Shown piece after piece: positions 24,768 through 32,327 of a stretch of 64,000 bases of DNA; position 1 is the first letter of the stretch; each line of letters starts with the position of its first letter. The notes under the pieces were generated by a model that did no database searches, had not been told where the DNA came from, and saw only the letters and a list, made by a program, of their open reading frames with translations. Made by a program: the position numbers and the translations under genes. Source of the stretch: Chloroflexota bacterium (GTDB lineage: Bacteria; Chloroflexota; Anaerolineae; UBA4142); NCBI GenBank assembly GCA_016215025.1, contig JACRMI010000012.1, positions 88,382-152,381 on the forward strand, given 5' to 3'.

Positions 24768-25245
24768 CGTCTGCAATCTCCTTGCCATTGCGATACTTGT
24801 CCAGAACCTTATCGATCTTGGTGGCAGACATCTTGCCGTAATATGTTCCATCCACGACCATGACCGGACCCAGGGCGCAACAGCCCAAGCAGTTGACCGC
24901 CTGGAGCGTAAACAGTTTATCTGCGGTCGTCTCACCCGCGGAGACGTGCAACAAGCGGCTTAGTTGGTCGACCAAACGGTCGCCGCCGCGCACGTGACAG
25001 GCAGTGCCGAGACAGACGGTCAAGAGATGTTTGCCGCGCGGCTTGAGCGAGAACGCTTTGTAAAAGCGCGCGACTTGGTACACTTGGACCGGCGGTACGC
25101 CCACTTGTTCTGCGACGCGTTGCAGCGCATCCTGTGGCAAATAATAAAATTGATCTTGAATATCAAGTAAGAGCGAAATAAGTGCACGCTGATCGGCGCC
25201 ATGTTTGGCAATGATCGTATCGACCTGAGCGAGTTCAATCGTCAT
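24760..25245 (-). CDS. NuoE/HydC-like [2Fe-2S] subunit
   Basis: The start at 25245 has AGGAGA upstream and yields 161 residues. The thioredoxin-like fold carries the four cysteines of NuoE/HoxE/HydC in VCLGTACHVRGG and VNCLGCCALGPV. The N-terminal helical part (LISLLLDIQDQFYYLP, VPPVQVYQVARFY) is also typical. It partners the NuoF/HydB homologue encoded directly downstream with an eight-base overlap. Together they form the soluble NADH module of this cluster. Confidence 0.93.
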   Translation of the reverse strand: MTIELAQVDTIIAKHGADQRALISLLLDIQDQFYYLPQDALQRVAEQVGVPPVQVYQVARFYKAFSLKPRGKHLLTVCLGTACHVRGGDRLVDQLSRLLHVSAGETTADKLFTLQAVNCLGCCALGPVMVVDGTYYGKMSATKIDKVLDKYRNGKEIADDD

Positions 25246-25261
25246 AGTTCTCCTATCGTCA

Positions 25262-25430
25262 GTCAACAGTGAACAGTTGTCAGTGAACAGTGTTCAGTGG
25301 AGCGTGATCCGTGATTCGTGTTGCGTGTTCAGTCTTCAGTTTTCAGTTTCTGTCTACTGTTTACTGTTCACCGTTCACTGAACCACTGTCCCACTGTCCC
25401 ACTGTTCACTGTTCACTGTTTACTGCTTAA
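25262..25430. repeat. CAGTGAACAG / CTGTTCACTG low-complexity spacer
   Basis: The left half is built of ACAGTGAACAGT-like words (25268-25300). The right half is built of their complements (CTGTTTACTGTTCACCGTTCACTG at 25356-25381 and onward to 25424), so the block can fold on itself. It is the longest of several such self-complementary spacers in the window and separates the AOR gene from the NuoE-like gene. Confidence 0.6.
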
Positions 25431-25438
25431 TTTCCCGA

Positions 25439-27265
25439 CTACGCCTTCGCGCGGATTGGCGCAATCACACTCTCGAACGATTCCAAGCCCGCTTTCTTCA
25501 ACGCCTCGGAGGAGGGAACACCTTCCTTGTCCCACAAGTGCGCCGCGAAGAATTGCTGTTTCTTGGTTTCTTCGATGGTCTTGTCTACCTTCATGCCCTT
25601 GTACGGACCATCCGGCAACGGTTCATAGTTGCGCGGAGGATTGACGTCGTCTTTGTACCGCCAGCCCGCCAACAAGAGCGACACACGCATCATCGTCCCC
25701 CAGTTGATCGCCATTTCCTTTTCCACTTGGTCTTTGGTGATGCCGAAACCGGTGATGGCTTGCAGCCATTCGATTTCTTGATCGCGGGTCAGACCTTGGA
25801 AACTGCAAATGCCGGTCGAGTCGCGGAAGAACCCATCTTCGCGCGCATACGCAACGGTCTTGCCGTCGGAGGCATACGACACAGCCGCGTTGGACATGTG
25901 ATCGCCGCCGTGCGCGGACACGGGATACGAGACTTCGTTCTTGTCTTTGAGCGAGCGCGCACCGTGCGCGCCCCATTCCATATCCTTGGTGATCATGGCG
26001 AACTCTGCGCCCTTGCCCAACTTGCGCACCGTCGGTCCGAGTCCTTCGCCCAGCAACTTGGGAATCTCGCCCTGGCGCTTGGCGATCAAGTCCATCAATT
26101 TGACGAACCCATCCGCCTCGCCCCATTTGAGTTGGATACCACCGAGGTCGGCAGCAGTCAGGATGCCTTTTTCCTGCGCTTCGCACGCCCAGCCGCACAC
26201 GTTGCCGACGCTGATGAGATCGAACCCGAGATCGTCCGGTCGCAGCGTTGCGTACAACATTTCGTTGATATCGAAGATGCCAAAGTTGGTGCCTTCGAGC
26301 GCGCCCGCTTCATAGTCCGGCAGTTCGGCGATTAGCCCCACGCGTTTGCCGCTTTTGACGCGACCTAGCTTGGAGCAAGCAACCGTGCAGCCATAGTCCG
26401 ACCAGTATCGGCGGAGCCATTGATCGCCGGCGAAGAACTGTCCTTGGATTTGATACTGATCGTGCCATTCCGATTGCCAGTTCTTGACCGGTTCGGAACT
26501 ACTGACGTTGCCGGTGCGGAAGATGCCGCCCGACGTGCCGTATTCTCGTGTGCTGGCACGAACGACCGGCAAGTTTACGCGCGCCCATTCCATCAAATCG
26601 TTTAGTTTCTTTTGATCGGCAACAGCTGGTGCTGCTCCGGTTCCGCGGGCGACGATCGCCTTCAAGTTCTTGGAACCCATGACTGCGCCCGAGCCGCCGC
26701 GCCCGGCAGCTCGATACCATTCGGTAACAGCGCACGCATAGCGCACCAGGTTTTCACCCGCGGGACCGATGTAGTACTGGGAAGTGTAATTGCCGTACTC
26801 TTCCACAATCATTTTGTGGGTTTCAGGAATTTCCTTCCCCCACAATTTGGACGCATCTTTGATTTCCACTTTGTCGTCAAAGATGGTAACGTAGACGGGC
26901 GAACTCGCTTTGCCTTTGAAGATGATGCCATCGTATCCGGAAAAGCGGAGTTCGTGGATAAAATCGCCACTACCTTGCGAGCCGACGATGCCGTTCGTCT
27001 GCGGCGATTTGAAAACGAAATTCGTCTTGCAGCCGATGAAATCGACATAGGGACCGGCAAGAACGAACAACTGTGCTTCGGGGCTGAGGGGATCGATTTT
27101 GCCCCAGTTGGTCCCGTAAGCATCCAACAACATCCTGCCGCCCATCGCGCGCCCGCCGATGTACTTGCGTGCCAGATCGGGATTGAGGTCTACCTTCTTG
27201 ACGCTCTTTGTCGACAGATCGATTTCGAGCAATTGCCCATGATAACCGGGTATCTTGGTTGCCAT
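25439..27265 (-). CDS. Aldehyde:ferredoxin oxidoreductase-family tungsten enzyme
   Basis: The 608-residue protein is an AOR family member of normal length. It has IPGYHGQLLEIDLST at the start, KYIGGRAMGGRML, GPAGENLVRYAC, and the pterin-binding stretch TEWYRAAGRGGSGAVMGSKN. AORs bind a [4Fe-4S] cluster through CxxCxxxC plus a distant Cys. Here the motif reads D290-YG-C293-TVA-C297, with Cys487 as the fourth ligand, so the first ligand is Asp. The enzyme oxidises aldehydes or reduces acids with a tungsten bis-pterin. AGGAGG precedes the ATG. A Tat-tagged ferredoxin gene ends nine bases upstream, and the AOR may be exported with it. Confidence 0.92.
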   Translation of the reverse strand: MATKIPGYHGQLLEIDLSTKSVKKVDLNPDLARKYIGGRAMGGRMLLDAYGTNWGKIDPLSPEAQLFVLAGPYVDFIGCKTNFVFKSPQTNGIVGSQGSGDFIHELRFSGYDGIIFKGKASSPVYVTIFDDKVEIKDASKLWGKEIPETHKMIVEEYGNYTSQYYIGPAGENLVRYACAVTEWYRAAGRGGSGAVMGSKNLKAIVARGTGAAPAVADQKKLNDLMEWARVNLPVVRASTREYGTSGGIFRTGNVSSSEPVKNWQSEWHDQYQIQGQFFAGDQWLRRYWSDYGCTVACSKLGRVKSGKRVGLIAELPDYEAGALEGTNFGIFDINEMLYATLRPDDLGFDLISVGNVCGWACEAQEKGILTAADLGGIQLKWGEADGFVKLMDLIAKRQGEIPKLLGEGLGPTVRKLGKGAEFAMITKDMEWGAHGARSLKDKNEVSYPVSAHGGDHMSNAAVSYASDGKTVAYAREDGFFRDSTGICSFQGLTRDQEIEWLQAITGFGITKDQVEKEMAINWGTMMRVSLLLAGWRYKDDVNPPRNYEPLPDGPYKGMKVDKTIEETKKQQFFAAHLWDKEGVPSSEALKKAGLESFESVIAPIRAKA

Positions 27266-27274
27266 TTTTGCCTC

Positions 27275-28021
27275 CTACACCGTGTCGCCATAGAGGTCGT
27301 CGTTGCGTTCGACTGCGACCATACCACCGCCGTTCGCGGTCTTGGGCGGCGGCGGGATTTTGTACAGGTCTGCTAACGCCTTGGCGATATCGTCGGCTTT
27401 GACCGCTGCCATCTTGACGCCCTTGAGCGTGATGGTGTTGTTGTAGCACGCCTTGACGCACGCGGGATCACCGCCGCACAAATCGCAGATCAACGGCTCT
27501 TTGGTCGTCGGATGGAACGTGACGGCGTTGCCCGGGCACTTGTCGGCGCACAACGTGCAATCGCCGCCCTTCGCCGTGCGCAAACACTTGGTCTTGTCGA
27601 TCGCGATGGTGTTGAGCTTTTTGCTGGTGTCCAGCGAAAGCGCTTGCGTCGGACAGGCCTGAATGCACATCGCTTCGTCGCCGCACTGGTAGCACAAGAT
27701 CGGAAATTCGACGCCGGGCGCGTACTGCGGCACGGTCACGCGCGCAATTGATGGTCGAATCACCTGCTCTTTGATCTGCGAGCACGCCGTCTCGCACAGG
27801 CGGCAGCCCATGCAGGACTGATTGGCGATGTTGCGACCGATCCACAATTCAGGCAGCGGAGTGGGTGGGACAGCGGGCTGCGGGATCACTTTGTACCCGA
27901 CCGCACCGCCGACCACCAAGCCCGCGACCCCAATGCCGGCATCCACGAGCAGTTCTCGTCGTGATATCCCTTGGGGTTTTTCTTCGACTTTCTTCTCTTC
28001 TACTTTCGGTTTGTCTGCCAT
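27275..28021 (-). CDS. Tat-tagged four-cluster ferredoxin partner of AOR
   Basis: The 248-residue protein has a charged N-terminus, then a twin-arginine signal (GISRRELLVDAGIGVAG). Four [4Fe-4S] motifs follow: CMGCRLCETAC, CYQCGDEAMCIQACP, CTLCADKCP with its upstream Cys, and CDLCGGDPACVKAC. It resembles AorA-type ferredoxins that accept electrons from AOR. The Tat signal implies the ferredoxin, and possibly the bound AOR, ends up outside the membrane. It is the first gene of the long co-directional cluster; a conserved inverted repeat lies about 260 bases upstream. Confidence 0.88.
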   Translation of the reverse strand: MADKPKVEEKKVEEKPQGISRRELLVDAGIGVAGLVVGGAVGYKVIPQPAVPPTPLPELWIGRNIANQSCMGCRLCETACSQIKEQVIRPSIARVTVPQYAPGVEFPILCYQCGDEAMCIQACPTQALSLDTSKKLNTIAIDKTKCLRTAKGGDCTLCADKCPGNAVTFHPTTKEPLICDLCGGDPACVKACYNNTITLKGVKMAAVKADDIAKALADLYKIPPPPKTANGGGMVAVERNDDLYGDTV

Positions 28022-28387
28022 AGAATCTTCTCCTCATAAAGCCAAATCACTCATTCGTTGCTGCCAGGCTCAAACACTTTTTAGGTTCGAGAATCGACTC
28101 CTTTCTGGAGAGCTGAATAGATTTACGAATCCGCGTTCTCCAACCGCTTGTGGTCCTTAATTCGTCGATAGATAATCCAACGATGCCGCTGTATTGAGAG
28201 CAATCAAGCGCACTAGACGATTCATCTCCTTATATCATTTCAGCGTATTTTTCTATACGCTAAATCGGATAGTTTGCCTAACACCACTAGAAGTATTTTT
28301 GGGTACTCCTATTGGTGTCGGGGGTTATCCATATGGATAAGGCGGAGAGTGGAGGAGTAGTAAACTGTTGAGTCGAACATGTGCTGA
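28022..28387. other. Upstream region of the AOR cluster
   Basis: No gene is visible. It contains the conserved inverted repeat at 28281-28332 and a small hairpin GCGTATTTTTCTATACGC at 28243-28260. An 89-bp repeat begins at 28388. The promoter of the AOR cluster is expected here, but no box pair is convincing. Confidence 0.5.
28281..28332. promoter_or_regulatory. Conserved inverted repeat upstream of AOR operon (site 1)
   Basis: ACACCACTAGAAGTA (28281-28295) and TACTCCTATTGGTGT (28304-28318) form a 15-base inverted repeat with two mismatches, followed by GGGGGTTATCCA. A closely similar block lies at 32265-32313 upstream of the thiamine-diphosphate enzyme. The half sites AGAAGTA and TACTCCT fit the NarL heptamer AKRRGTA/TACYYMT. 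An operator or a leader hairpin are both possible. Confidence 0.6.
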
Positions 28388-28476
28388 CTAGTGCAGCCAC
28401 AAAGTAATGCTGCATAGTCAACCACGCATGAAATACGCTTGGCTTACTATTCAAGACTTTGTGGATGCACTACTAG
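28388..28476. repeat. 89-bp MITE-like element, copy 2
   Basis: It has the same length and ends as the element at 2551-2639: TAGTGCAGCCACAAAGT on the left, ACTTTGTGGATGCACTACTAG on the right in all but one base, and shared inner words such as ACGCTTGGCT. Its last bases supply the TAG stop (28473-28475) of the methyltransferase gene. Confidence 0.7.
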
Positions 28477-29336
28477 ACTGGCTTGGTACGATGTCCGACA
28501 ATGGTATACATCAAACGCCGGCGACCATACGCTATGGCGCGCGAATGATAGATGGTCTCAGCTCTTTCAAAACCGAGGACACCAATGAACTGCCTAACTA
28601 TCTCCGGCGTCAAGAGCCACCAGGTATAACCATCATCCGGTCTCCGCTTTCCGAAATCTGGAGAGAACTGCATGACGGGCGAATCGGCGCGAACAATTTC
28701 CGATTCCGGAAGGAATTTCAACAACTCGCTTTTCTTCTCAGGAATCCTCTCCAGATACCTCGCGACGTATTTCTGGTTGTTCGGCACTAGAGTCGCCATG
28801 GATTCGACAATAATGACGGTCTCCGTGGTTAACCGCAGCGCGTTCTCAAGCGCCAGAAATGGATCTCGAAGGTGGAGCAAGAGGCAACCAAGGATTGAAA
28901 TATCGACCATTCCCATCTGATTGGGGATTTCGTAGACCGACCCGTAGATCATTTTGGCATTTGAGTGAAAGGCGTGATGGCATAGCCAAAACGAATTGTT
29001 GAGCCGCTTGATCCGCGATTTTAGATTCGACGGATTGTTTTCATACTCCTGGGCAAACGGCACAATGTCCCACGATTGGCTCTCGGAAAGATCGAATGCG
29101 ACAACCTCCGCCCCTTGCTGCTCTGCGTAGAAACTAACGAAACCACTGGCCGTGCCGATGTCCAATACGCGCTTGCCCTTCACATTCACATTCCCGAGAT
29201 ACTCGGGTACAGCTTGGCGCAAGTCCCATTGCCCTTTGACACACCCGTAGCCAGGAACATCCATGGTGTGATAAAAGCTGCACTCATCAAGCCGCGTGAT
29301 CAACTGCGGCGTTGCATAAACGCTCTCGCTTGGCAT
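28473..29336 (-). CDS. Class I SAM-dependent methyltransferase
   Basis: The 287-residue protein has the Rossmann-fold SAM motifs: RVLDIGTASGFVSFYAEQQG (motif I), EVVAFDLSESQSWDIVP (motif II acidic residue) and DISILGCLLLHLRDPFLAL (post I). The N-terminal TMDVPGYGCVKGQWDLR resembles the lid region of CmoB-like or DUF1698-type tRNA and small-molecule methyltransferases. The substrate is unknown. The gene starts four bases after the DUF151 gene on the same strand. Its stop codon is provided by the adjacent 89-bp repeat. Confidence 0.8.
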   Translation of the reverse strand: MPSESVYATPQLITRLDECSFYHTMDVPGYGCVKGQWDLRQAVPEYLGNVNVKGKRVLDIGTASGFVSFYAEQQGAEVVAFDLSESQSWDIVPFAQEYENNPSNLKSRIKRLNNSFWLCHHAFHSNAKMIYGSVYEIPNQMGMVDISILGCLLLHLRDPFLALENALRLTTETVIIVESMATLVPNNQKYVARYLERIPEKKSELLKFLPESEIVRADSPVMQFSPDFGKRRPDDGYTWWLLTPEIVRQFIGVLGFERAETIYHSRAIAYGRRRLMYTIVGHRTKPV

Positions 29337-29339
29337 GGC

Positions 29340-29867
29340 TCAACGTTGCCCCAAGATTTCGGCGATGTCGATGGAAAACTCATCCATCAATTCGTTCTTC
29401 ACGTAGATAGGACAGTTGCTCAAGATCGATAGCAGCAATCCATCGCTCGGTCGACAAGCCAGTTCCATCCTTTGGTCATCGCCTTGCATTTTCAAACGCA
29501 ATTTCGCGAGATAACGATAGTCCGTTAGGTCATGTACAAAGGTTCCTTCGATTCGAATATTTAGCTTGCCGAGCAGCGCAGTCAACAGATCATAGAGCAG
29601 CGCGCGCTCTGGATGCCCCTCCAGAACTTCTTTGAAGGTGCGCGCCTCCTCCTGCCGGATGATGATGCTGATCTCTCTTCCTCGACCATCCTTGAACATC
29701 AATGCTGGAGTAGGCACAGTCCAATTCGCGGCTTCGTCTCCCTCGTGAGTCGGTTGGGTTGGGATTCCGGTGATTACGACGTTCTGAAATTGGACAAGCG
29801 TATATTCGGTTTCCGGTTCGAGCAATTGCTGAGACACGATTTGCGGTTGCGAGACGAACGAGGTCAC
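29340..29867 (-). CDS. Bifunctional nuclease family protein (DUF151)
   Basis: The likely start is GTG at 29867, with GGAGGAGG just upstream, giving 175 residues. The C-terminal half shows the family's core: EISIIIRQEEARTFKEVLEG, LNIRIEGTFVHDL, and ACRPSDGLLLSILSNCPIYV, equivalent to the usual DARPSDAIALAL..PIYV. The family is annotated as having DNase/RNase activity in plants and bacteria, but the role in bacteria is unclear. It lies between the thiamine-diphosphate enzyme and the methyltransferase in one operon. Confidence 0.82.
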   Translation of the reverse strand: MTSFVSQPQIVSQQLLEPETEYTLVQFQNVVITGIPTQPTHEGDEAANWTVPTPALMFKDGRGREISIIIRQEEARTFKEVLEGHPERALLYDLLTALLGKLNIRIEGTFVHDLTDYRYLAKLRLKMQGDDQRMELACRPSDGLLLSILSNCPIYVKNELMDEFSIDIAEILGQR

Positions 29868-29898
29868 GAATCCTCCTCCTGCGATGTAACAGGTGACA

Positions 29899-29966
29899 TG
29901 CAAAAGTGACAAGGGAAGCAAAACCCCATTCGTACAACTTCCCTTGCCACTTGTCACTTGTTGCTT
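29899..29966. repeat. GTGACAAG / CTTGTCAC self-complementary spacer
   Basis: AGTGACAAGGGAAG near 29905-29918 is matched by CTTCCCTTG..CTTGTCACT further right, ending just before the stop codon of the gene at 29968. It could form a hairpin between the two genes of this operon. Confidence 0.5.
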
Positions 29967-29967
29967 G

Positions 29968-31956
29968 TCACGTAATTCCTACGACAGATGCTGTCCAAAT
30001 ATCGAGCAGTGCTGGTTGTTTGTTCTTCGCAACTGCGTCCAGACCTCGTTTCAAAGCCGGTCCCACTTCGTTGGGGTCTTTGACGCACTCGCCGTAAATG
30101 CCATATGCTTTGGCAAGTTGCGAATAGTCAGACATCGGCGGAAAGATTTCTTGCGCCCACCAGTTGTTCAGCGTGACGCCTTCACCCTTGATGTTCATCT
30201 GTCCGCTCTTTGTCTGCGACATCTCGTGGTTGTTCACGATGACATAGAGGACCGGAACATTATGGTGAGCAGCCGACCACAACGCCGCCCCGCCATGACC
30301 CATGTGCCATTCAAGGTCGCCGGACACGGCGATGACCTGCTTGTCGGGCGCTGCAAGCTGAGCGCCAATTGCGCCGTAGAGCGTCTGACCCAGGTGCGAT
30401 CCTCCCAAGGTGTAGATATATGACTTGGGATAGTTCGTCTGGACTCCCGGATAGAGGACTTTGCTCCTGGAGTGATAAGTCCAGCCGAACAGGATCGTTT
30501 TCTCGGTCATGATCTTGCTGACTTCATCCGCCAGCCGCCATTCTGAGATGGGATTGTCATTGAGATGCTTGGCGGTGGCTGCTTTCCATGCTTCTCTTAG
30601 TTTGGTGTAATCCCCATTCCATTTGATGATTGCCTCATCCGCCCTCTTCTTGAGCAACTCTGAGGTGCCGATGGTGGCGCGGAGAGCAGCCAAGGTATCT
30701 TTGCTTTCGCCGAGCAGACGAACATCGGTTTCGCGAAGTCGTCCCGCGCTCGATAGCGCGTGCGCCCTGACCGGATCGACGTCGAGCATGATCAACTTGG
30801 CGCCTTTGGCGACAGTAGGCGCCGATCCTTCGACGACAAAGACTACGTCAGCCGTCTTCAGGAGTTCGGTCGAACTGAAACCTTGGTGCAACGGATGGTT
30901 CCACGGAAAGCCGGTGAACGATCCATGGCTTTCGATGACTGGCGCGCCCAGCAATTCGGCGAGCTTGACCAGTTCGGTAACCGCGGCGCTGACTCTCCCC
31001 AAGTCACCTGCGATGATAAGCGGGTTCTTGGCGTTCACCAACAGGTCCGCAACTTCCTTGATGGAAGTCGCATTGGGTACCGCCGCGCGGGGTGGGCTGA
31101 GTTTCGCTGGATTCGGCAAGGTGAGCGAGTCATCCGGCATTTTCTGGAGCCAGGCGTTGTGGAAAGTTGAGAGCAAGCACGGTCCTTGCGGGTACGTTGC
31201 CGCCGTGGCATAGCCATGGATGAATTCAGCGGGCAGATTCGAGCCATTTGGAAAGTGATTGGTCCATTTGGTGTACTCTCGCACCAGATCGCCGGGGTCG
31301 ATCCAGTATTGCCCGCAGTACGGCAAGCCGTCATTTGCGTTCAGCGCGCTGACGATCAGGACAGGCGCTCTCGACATGTAGGCGTTGTAGATTGCCCCGT
31401 GAGAGTTCATCGGACCCTGGCATGCGCCGTACATTGCAACGGCGACTTTTTCGGAGACAGCCGCATACCCGTGCGCCATGGCGACTGCGGCAAACTCATT
31501 CAGCCCCATGATTGGGTGGGGCGGTTTTTTTGCAATGACGAGAGGGGTGAGTTTGTCCACCACGGGGGCAATCTCATCATCGGTCCCCCAAAAGAGGTAA
31601 TCGACGTTGTACGCTTGGAGTAACTTGATGAATGCATCTGCAGCATTCTCGACCTTGACAACTTCTCCTGGCGCATAAGCAGGCGCAGGAATGTACTTGT
31701 TTCCTCCAATTTCTGCCGCCGCAGCGGCGGGTTGCGGATGGATCAACCCGTTAGAGGCAATTAGAGCCAACGAGCCAGCGATGGCGGATGCCTTTAAGAA
31801 ATCGCGCCGGTTTAGCTTAAATAGTCCTGTTGGCGGTTCGCCTTCGGATTTGGCTGTTGACTCCATTTTTTCGCGAGCAGACCTGGGCAGCACGTGGTCG
31901 ATCACGTCGAACGGGTCCAGGTCCTGAATTTCGACTTGTTCGATTTGGTCTTTCAC
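29968..31956 (-). CDS. Tat-exported thiamine-diphosphate-dependent enzyme
   Basis: From GTG at 31956 the product has 662 residues; an ATG at 32016 is the alternative. A twin-arginine signal (LNRRDFLKASAIAGSLALIA) lies at residues 48-68. The rest has the three-domain layout of acetolactate-synthase-type enzymes. The PYR domain has the catalytic Glu154 in GLNEFAAVAMAHGYAA. A central domain contains NPLIIAGDLGRVSA. The PP domain has SGDLEWHMGHGG followed at the usual distance by VIVNNHEMSQ, the ThDP/Mg motif. Such enzymes decarboxylate or ligate 2-keto acids and are almost always cytoplasmic, so export is striking. The substrate is unknown. It leads the operon ending at 28473. Confidence 0.88.
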   Translation of the reverse strand: MKDQIEQVEIQDLDPFDVIDHVLPRSAREKMESTAKSEGEPPTGLFKLNRRDFLKASAIAGSLALIASNGLIHPQPAAAAAEIGGNKYIPAPAYAPGEVVKVENAADAFIKLLQAYNVDYLFWGTDDEIAPVVDKLTPLVIAKKPPHPIMGLNEFAAVAMAHGYAAVSEKVAVAMYGACQGPMNSHGAIYNAYMSRAPVLIVSALNANDGLPYCGQYWIDPGDLVREYTKWTNHFPNGSNLPAEFIHGYATAATYPQGPCLLSTFHNAWLQKMPDDSLTLPNPAKLSPPRAAVPNATSIKEVADLLVNAKNPLIIAGDLGRVSAAVTELVKLAELLGAPVIESHGSFTGFPWNHPLHQGFSSTELLKTADVVFVVEGSAPTVAKGAKLIMLDVDPVRAHALSSAGRLRETDVRLLGESKDTLAALRATIGTSELLKKRADEAIIKWNGDYTKLREAWKAATAKHLNDNPISEWRLADEVSKIMTEKTILFGWTYHSRSKVLYPGVQTNYPKSYIYTLGGSHLGQTLYGAIGAQLAAPDKQVIAVSGDLEWHMGHGGAALWSAAHHNVPVLYVIVNNHEMSQTKSGQMNIKGEGVTLNNWWAQEIFPPMSDYSQLAKAYGIYGECVKDPNEVGPALKRGLDAVAKNKQPALLDIWTASVVGIT

Positions 31957-32327
31957 AGTGTCCCCCTTCCTTGAGTCATAATTGCCAGAACTGCAACGTT
32001 TCTGTTCAGCCCTCATTCCTCCTTCTTTGGTTTTTCAACTTGGTTTCCGATCAAGCACGATCGCAAAATGGAACTCAAACGGCCAAGACCGGTGCAGTGG
32101 CATTCGAAATATGCAATCGACGAAAGCATTGGGACGGGCACTCCTTTTTGGTGGTCGATCCCCATTGATCAACGCCTTGCTGTTTCGTCGAAAGCCCATT
32201 GCGCCATCTTCGCTATAGCACTTGACGACGTTTTTTTCAACGCCACAATGGGTAGTTTATAAAAAACCACTAGGAGTATCTTTCGATGTTCCTAGTGGTT
32301 GGGGGTATTATCCAAGTGGGCGTACTG
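31957..32327. other. Upstream region of the ThDP operon
   Basis: No gene is visible. The region holds the conserved inverted repeat at 32265-32313 and a purine-rich AAGGAGGA near 32017-32024 that could serve the alternative ATG at 32016. No clear promoter boxes were found. Confidence 0.45.
32265..32313. promoter_or_regulatory. Conserved inverted repeat upstream of ThDP operon (site 2)
   Basis: AACCACTAGGA (32265-32275) and TCCTAGTGGTT (32290-32300) are exact inverted repeats, followed by GGGGGTATTATCCA. The left half continues as AGGAGTATC, matching site 1 at 28281-28332. Both sites lie about 260-310 bases upstream of operons whose first product carries a Tat signal. Confidence 0.6.

Noticed and set aside
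22920..25245. NuoE/NuoF-like genes as part of respiratory complex I or of a hydrogenase
   Set aside because: No other nuo genes and no hydrogenase catalytic subunit are near, and the NuoF homologue has the extra ferredoxin domain of HydB-type proteins.
25262..25430. Repeated spacer words as a CRISPR array
   Set aside because: The units are short, irregular and not separated by unique spacers of constant length; no cas genes are near.
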